Part shown: one piece after another, positions 60,801 through 64,000 of the stretch
Layout of the letters: each line of letters starts with the position of its first letter
How positions within the stretch are numbered: the stretch's first letter is position 1
NCBI RefSeq assembly: GCF_020536995.1
Contig: NC_068359.1
Span: 124,337,272 to 124,401,271, forward strand
Source: Dreissena polymorpha
Lineage: Eukaryota > Mollusca > Bivalvia > Myida > Dreissenidae
Length of the DNA: 64,000 nt
Direction of reading: 5' to 3'
Translations under genes and position numbers: made by a program
Notes under the pieces: generated by a model
What the model was told of the DNA's origin: nothing
The model's input: only the letters and a program-made list of their open reading frames with translations
The model's database searches: none

Positions 60801-62336
60801 GTTAAATGTGAATCTGTGATATAATTTAACTCATACACATCTTGCTTAATTCGACTCGCCTATCGCCTCTTTCAATTTAGTATATCAACTGGTCACTCGT
60901 CCGAATATATCACCGTATTTTACGCAACGATGTTAAATATCCTATTACTATTGTTTTTAATTAAATTGACTTAAATAGGCGCGTTTTATATGCATGGCTT
61001 AAACATGATTTTTTTTATGTAAAGCTAAACAACATGCACAACTTGCGGTATAAAAATAATCAACTACGATTGTATAGCTTACATTACACCGAACACAAAG
61101 TGCCATTTATGTTTATTCTCCTTCAATACTTACCCTCTGCTATGCAAGTTATAGCGTTGTCAATCTTTTTGCAGGCAGTGAAGCTGGTTTGATTTAAGCC
61201 ACAGTTGGAGTTACATTCCGACAGGAGCTGCACAAAGATAATCATTAATTGGTAATTGTGTCGTGTTATGAGAAAACTGGGCATAATGCAAAAGCGTCGT
61301 CCCAGATCAGGAACAACACTTTCCGCCTAAATTGGATTTTTGCCAAGAAGAGACTTCAGTTAAACGCAAAATGTCATAAGAGCGGAAAGTGTCGTACCTG
61401 ATGGGCCTGTGCGAACTGCACAGGCTAATCTGGGACGACACTTTACGCACATGCCTTATGCCCAGTTTTCTCAGAATGCGACTCAATTAACTTATTATTA
61501 ACAATACAGTAACTTATTCTAAAATGGTTTTACTATTCTGCATTTTTGTATTCAATTCGATTGAAAATTGCTACTGAATTACACACGCCATTGTATATGT
61601 CTACCTTATATCGAAACAATGAAACTAAAATATCGAATAAAGTATTTTACCCAATGCCATATGCTAATTATAAGAATCTTTGACTTTCAATAACACATAT
61701 GTTAACATTTCATATTTTTGAGTACATATTCAAGAACCAGCTTCAAAAATGTCGATAACAGCGCTACGTTTTAAACGTTTTAAGAAAACAATGCCCACTG
61801 TTCACCTGCAACAGGTTAAATTCAACGCCTTCAAAAAATTGTGTTACTTCTCAAGCGTGTATCGTGTTTGGACTCTTTGAGTTTTTATTCATTTAATAGT
61901 TGGACAACTCGTAATTACTATCAATGCAATGATGGAAATTAAAGATATGAAATCAGCTGCTGATAAATAAAAGATAATTAAAAATTAAAAATCAATAATC
62001 ATAACAATGATTTGAAATAAACGATACCGGTGAGTCCATGCTGCTTTTCAAGACTACAACGCAATCCGTCTTTTCTGACAAAGATTCACTGCTGAATGCA
62101 TCATATGGTTGTGTGTATATATTACACAGGTTAAAATGACGCCTGTATCCGATTGCTTTGCACCAGGGTTTTCTCTCACACTCTTCAATACATTTATTAA
62201 GTGTAACATCCGGTCCAATCTTGAAGACGTGCCCGATGTTGTCACATCTTGCGCCAAATTTTGCTATTTGGGATGTTGGTCCAGAAAACGCACGGGTCAA
62301 TAGATTAAGAAATGCCATCACAGCTATCATTTTCAT
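54823..62336 (-). CDS. Gene A2: secreted PAN/apple-sushi-galactose-binding-like protein (350 aa, nine predicted exons)
   Basis: Paralogue of A1. Exons 5' to 3': 62336-62028, 61227-61134, 60298-60137, 58813-58793, 58064-58044, 57574-57520, 56797-56683, 55929-55753, 54921-54823; GT-AG introns, 351 codons, TGA stop. Signal peptide MKMIAVMAFLNLLTRAFSG. PAN/apple-like module with CIEECERKPWCKAIGYRRHF. Exon 2 linker ECNSNCG. Sushi domain ECPPLELYHG to GDPMC. Two 21-nt micro-exons add Thr/Pro heptapeptides. The galactose-binding-like domain has EQWVSRIRAFSSEW, VIGPPNVYPQY, DIYETFNSGSVTS, RINMDAS and VEIDAVQL. Exons 2, 8 and 9 equal A1 exons 2, 5 and 6 in length (94, 177, 99). The A1 exon 4 counterpart is split here by an intron after SSE. 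The introns hold three foldback or MITE elements. Skipping the micro-exons keeps the frame. Role inferred as in A1. Confidence 0.8.
55498..55600 (+). repeat. Imperfect (ACT/TCT)n trinucleotide repeat
   Basis: Runs of CTACTACTGCTGCTGCTACC-type triplets in the last intron of gene A2. No coding frame is implied. Confidence 0.85.
55973..56420. mobile_element. ~450-bp foldback (long inverted-repeat) element in gene A2
   Basis: CCTATACCACGTGA at the left end is mirrored by TCACGTGGTATAGG at the right. The arms, about 200 bp each, match through GATCTGTGTTGGGAGAATAA/TTATTCTCC, ATCATGATCTTTTT and GCAACCGCGCGTTTGAA. The central loop is short. No ORF. Sits between exons 8 and 7 of A2. Confidence 0.85.
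57845..58016 (+). repeat. Dispersed Dreissena-type repeat
   Basis: GGCGTCTCATCTGGGTCTGC to CTAGGCCTAAATGGGTTAAG, with AAATTTCTGTAAGAAATA-like and GGATGGGAGAGTCCACTAGG blocks. I recall this as a frequent sequence in Dreissena. Single copy here, in an intron of A2. Confidence 0.5.
58044..58064 (-). other. Predicted 21-nt micro-exon 5 of gene A2
   Basis: Flanked by TTTTTTTGCAG before and GTAATC after. Phase 1 at both ends, coding EPVQTTQ between the sushi and galactose-binding-like domains. Sequence and flanks resemble micro-exon 4 (58793-58813), as if one was copied from the other. The donor is weaker than that of micro-exon 4. Confidence 0.5.
58180..58441. mobile_element. ~260-bp MITE-like element (copy 2)
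   Basis: Starts GAGTCGTTGTCTGATAAAAC and ends CTTAGAACACGACT; internal AAAGTGTCGTCCCAGATTAG and GCACAGGCTAATC hairpins. Inserted between the two micro-exons of gene A2. Confidence 0.85.
58793..58813 (-). other. Predicted 21-nt micro-exon 4 of gene A2
   Basis: Flanked by TTTTTTGCAG and a good donor, GTAAGC. Phase 1-1; codes ETVSTPP using the G left by the sushi exon. Being a multiple of three with equal phases, it can be included or skipped without changing the frame. Confidence 0.55.
59300..59444. repeat. Foldback hairpin with ~42-bp arms in gene A2
   Basis: GATCTGACACTCGTTGTCAT and ATACCATATTTTATTAAAC are mirrored at 59404-59444. An inner stem is formed by AGGAAATTCGTTAGTAA and TTACTAACAAAATTCCT. 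About 90 bp outside lies TGACGTCAC, as near the hairpin at 19639. Confidence 0.85.
61258..61484. mobile_element. MITE-like element (copy 3, slightly shortened)
   Basis: Starts about TCGTGTTATGAGAAAACTGG and ends TTCTCAGAATGCGACTC. It lacks part of the first hairpin seen in the other copies. It ends 30 bp from the exon 2 acceptor of gene A2, so it may have reshaped the branch-point region. Confidence 0.8.
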
Positions 62337-63504
62337 TATTATGTCTGATACAGACCGTTCGGCACGATTGACATGTCAAAATGACTAGTACTGATATATC
62401 TTAAACAATTGAAAATTAGATGAATGAGACACAAAATAAAACTTTCTCAAATATCAAATATTAACACAAAAAAAAACAATGGAAACAAATGGCTGAAAAT
62501 GTTAACATCTATTAATTCTAAAAATGATCGCGGAATACAAACATACATTCAATGGTGAAGCAAATACAAAATTACTTGTAAACAACATTTGAAACGTGTA
62601 TTGATTAATATATTGTTATATATAACTCGAGAATAATGCAGTTTATAGTTTTTTCCATCAACGTCTGCTAATGCGCTTAAACATTGTTTGATTAAGAGCA
62701 AATATTTAAATAAATATAATGTGAACAAAAAAGCGTTGAATGGAATGTATTTCTGTTATACCACTTCGGAAATTAAATAGCAGGGTTTAGGGCAAACATA
62801 ATATTTAGAAGCAGTAATATTACTGATAATTGCAGAAAATATTTATGGAAACATAAATTGACTGGAAATATTGACCAATTTTCATCTGTGCGTGGTATTG
62901 CCTTACCCCTCTTGTACAAATATTATCCGCCAAGTTTTATTTTTGCTGGAGAAAGATGTTATCCAAACAAAGTTTTCATGACGTTTGACTATTCGCTCGG
63001 GTTTCTATCAAGTCAAAACTGATTTAGGTTTATTAGGTTTGTTGTAATTATCGTTGTTGTCAGGTGATTATTGTATGGTTGCATAAGTTGAATCCTTGAA
63101 ATAACAATATTTACCAGCTTAGAGTTATACATTTATTCAAATGCGTTATATTTAACGTCTTAACTTCAGTTCATATCAACATGTGTAATCCGTAAGAGTA
63201 TTATCCTTTTGTATCATTGCGCAAGGCCGAAATTGTCGATAGTTTTTTTCTGGTTGTTAAATGGATCTGTTTACATGTTGTCGGATGGATACTTATCAGC
63301 TACAAAGAAACCAAAAGATCTGCATCCATACCCAATTTCATCATCACTTTTATAATGCAGTTAAAACCTATACGCACCCATGGAAGATTGTCTAGACGCC
63401 ACGTAATAGGTAAAAGTTGTCTGGATGCAGAATGGTAAATGTTTAATCCTTATATATATTAATCTAATGGATGTGTTACGAACCGCACTTAAGCGTAATT
63501 GAGA
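62337..63504. other. Upstream flank of gene A2; no gene recognised
   Basis: Presumed promoter side of A2. I see no clear TATA box or other element that I could defend, and no exon on either strand. Confidence 0.45.
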
Positions 63505-63735
63505 ATAACAAGTGTAAGCTAACCGTTTGGCTTTCTCAGTATAGCACTCGCGTTAATAGCGACAGATCACAGATTGGAATCCTGGACTGACAACCAAATT
63601 TTACTTTTACATGCGATAATGATGCCCAACGTGATAAGCGGACATGTGCAATGCATCCGTTGTGTGACTAAAATTATTCCCATCGTAAATTCCGACTAGG
63701 CAGAGGTAATTTTCATTGGTAACAGCCTATACGGG
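63505..63735 (+). mobile_element. Old tRNA-derived SINE copy
   Basis: GTAAGCTAACCGTTTGGC, ATAGCACTCGCGTTAATAGC and GGAATCCTGGACTGACAA follow the head of the SINEs at 31268-31610, and TAAATTCCGACTAGGCAGAGG follows their tail. Strongly diverged. Confidence 0.45.
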
Positions 63736-64000
63736 AATGGTATTTCGCTGTAATACAGTCCCGTTATTGGCGTCGCACTGAAGTGCGGCGACTAGTATGT
63801 AATACGTTTTTTTTCGCTTATGGGAGAAGTTATTTTACGGATCAATGCATATATTTGTGTTGTCAGAATATCTTGCATAGTGGTGATTTTTTGTGTAAAT
63901 TAGTGTAAATAAGTACTGCATTTGTGCCTATTACATTTACTACAACATGTATTGCCAATAATGCAAAGCTAATTCTTTTAATTAATAACTGATCACAGTG

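Overview
The window reads as nuclear DNA of a bivalve mollusc. The evidence is AT-rich sequence, small exons separated by 0.3-3.4 kb introns, and a dense load of mollusc-type repeats. A ~260-bp hairpin-rich element built on GTGTCGTCCC and CACAGGCTAATC motifs occurs three times; from memory it is very abundant in Dreissena, so a dreissenid is my best guess. That is inference and no search was run.

Host genes. Four multi-exon genes, all on the minus strand, can be assembled by hand from exons with consistent splice sites and phases. Gene A1 (9408-13414, six exons, 335 aa) and gene A2 (54823-62336, nine predicted exons, 350 aa) are paralogues. Both encode a secreted protein with a signal peptide, a PAN/apple-like Cys module, a short four-Cys linker, one sushi/CCP domain and a C-terminal galactose-binding-like beta-sandwich. 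Gene B1 (16025-21438, five exons, 229 aa) and gene B2 (44069-48647, five exons, 235 aa) are a second paralogue pair. They are secreted proteins with 14 conserved cysteines and a hydrophobic C-terminus that suggests a lipid anchor or membrane tail; I do not recognise the family. A broken copy of A-type exon 1 lies at 52.7 kb. The stretch 28.4-31.0 kb is a decayed copy of the non-coding sequence around gene A1 with the exons gone. The window is therefore a local, duplicated cluster of lineage-type extracellular proteins, all transcribed the same way.

Mobile DNA. 22.5-27.4 kb is a nearly complete non-LTR retrotransposon (minus strand): an L1-type ORF1, then an ORF2 with AP-endonuclease, reverse transcriptase and a C-terminal zinc knuckle. 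ORF1 and ORF2 share one reading frame, separated by a single TAG; ORF2 has one frameshift in a run of seven A. 32.7-39.1 kb is a nested structure. An outer element with terminal inverted repeats carries remnants of a minus-strand gene. Inside it lies a transposase region (Mutator-like, broken) with a convergent I-PpoI-type His-Me nuclease pseudogene, flanked by two ~470-bp direct repeats. 39.5-40.4 kb and ~1.0 kb hold inverted arrays of a 22-bp repeat.

Other repeats include a terminal-inverted-repeat element with a tRNA-like promoter (two copies), tRNA-derived SINEs, long foldback hairpins, and old mollusc-wide dispersed repeats. The stretches 2.8-9.4, 48.7-52.6 and 62.4-63.5 kb hold no gene I can support.
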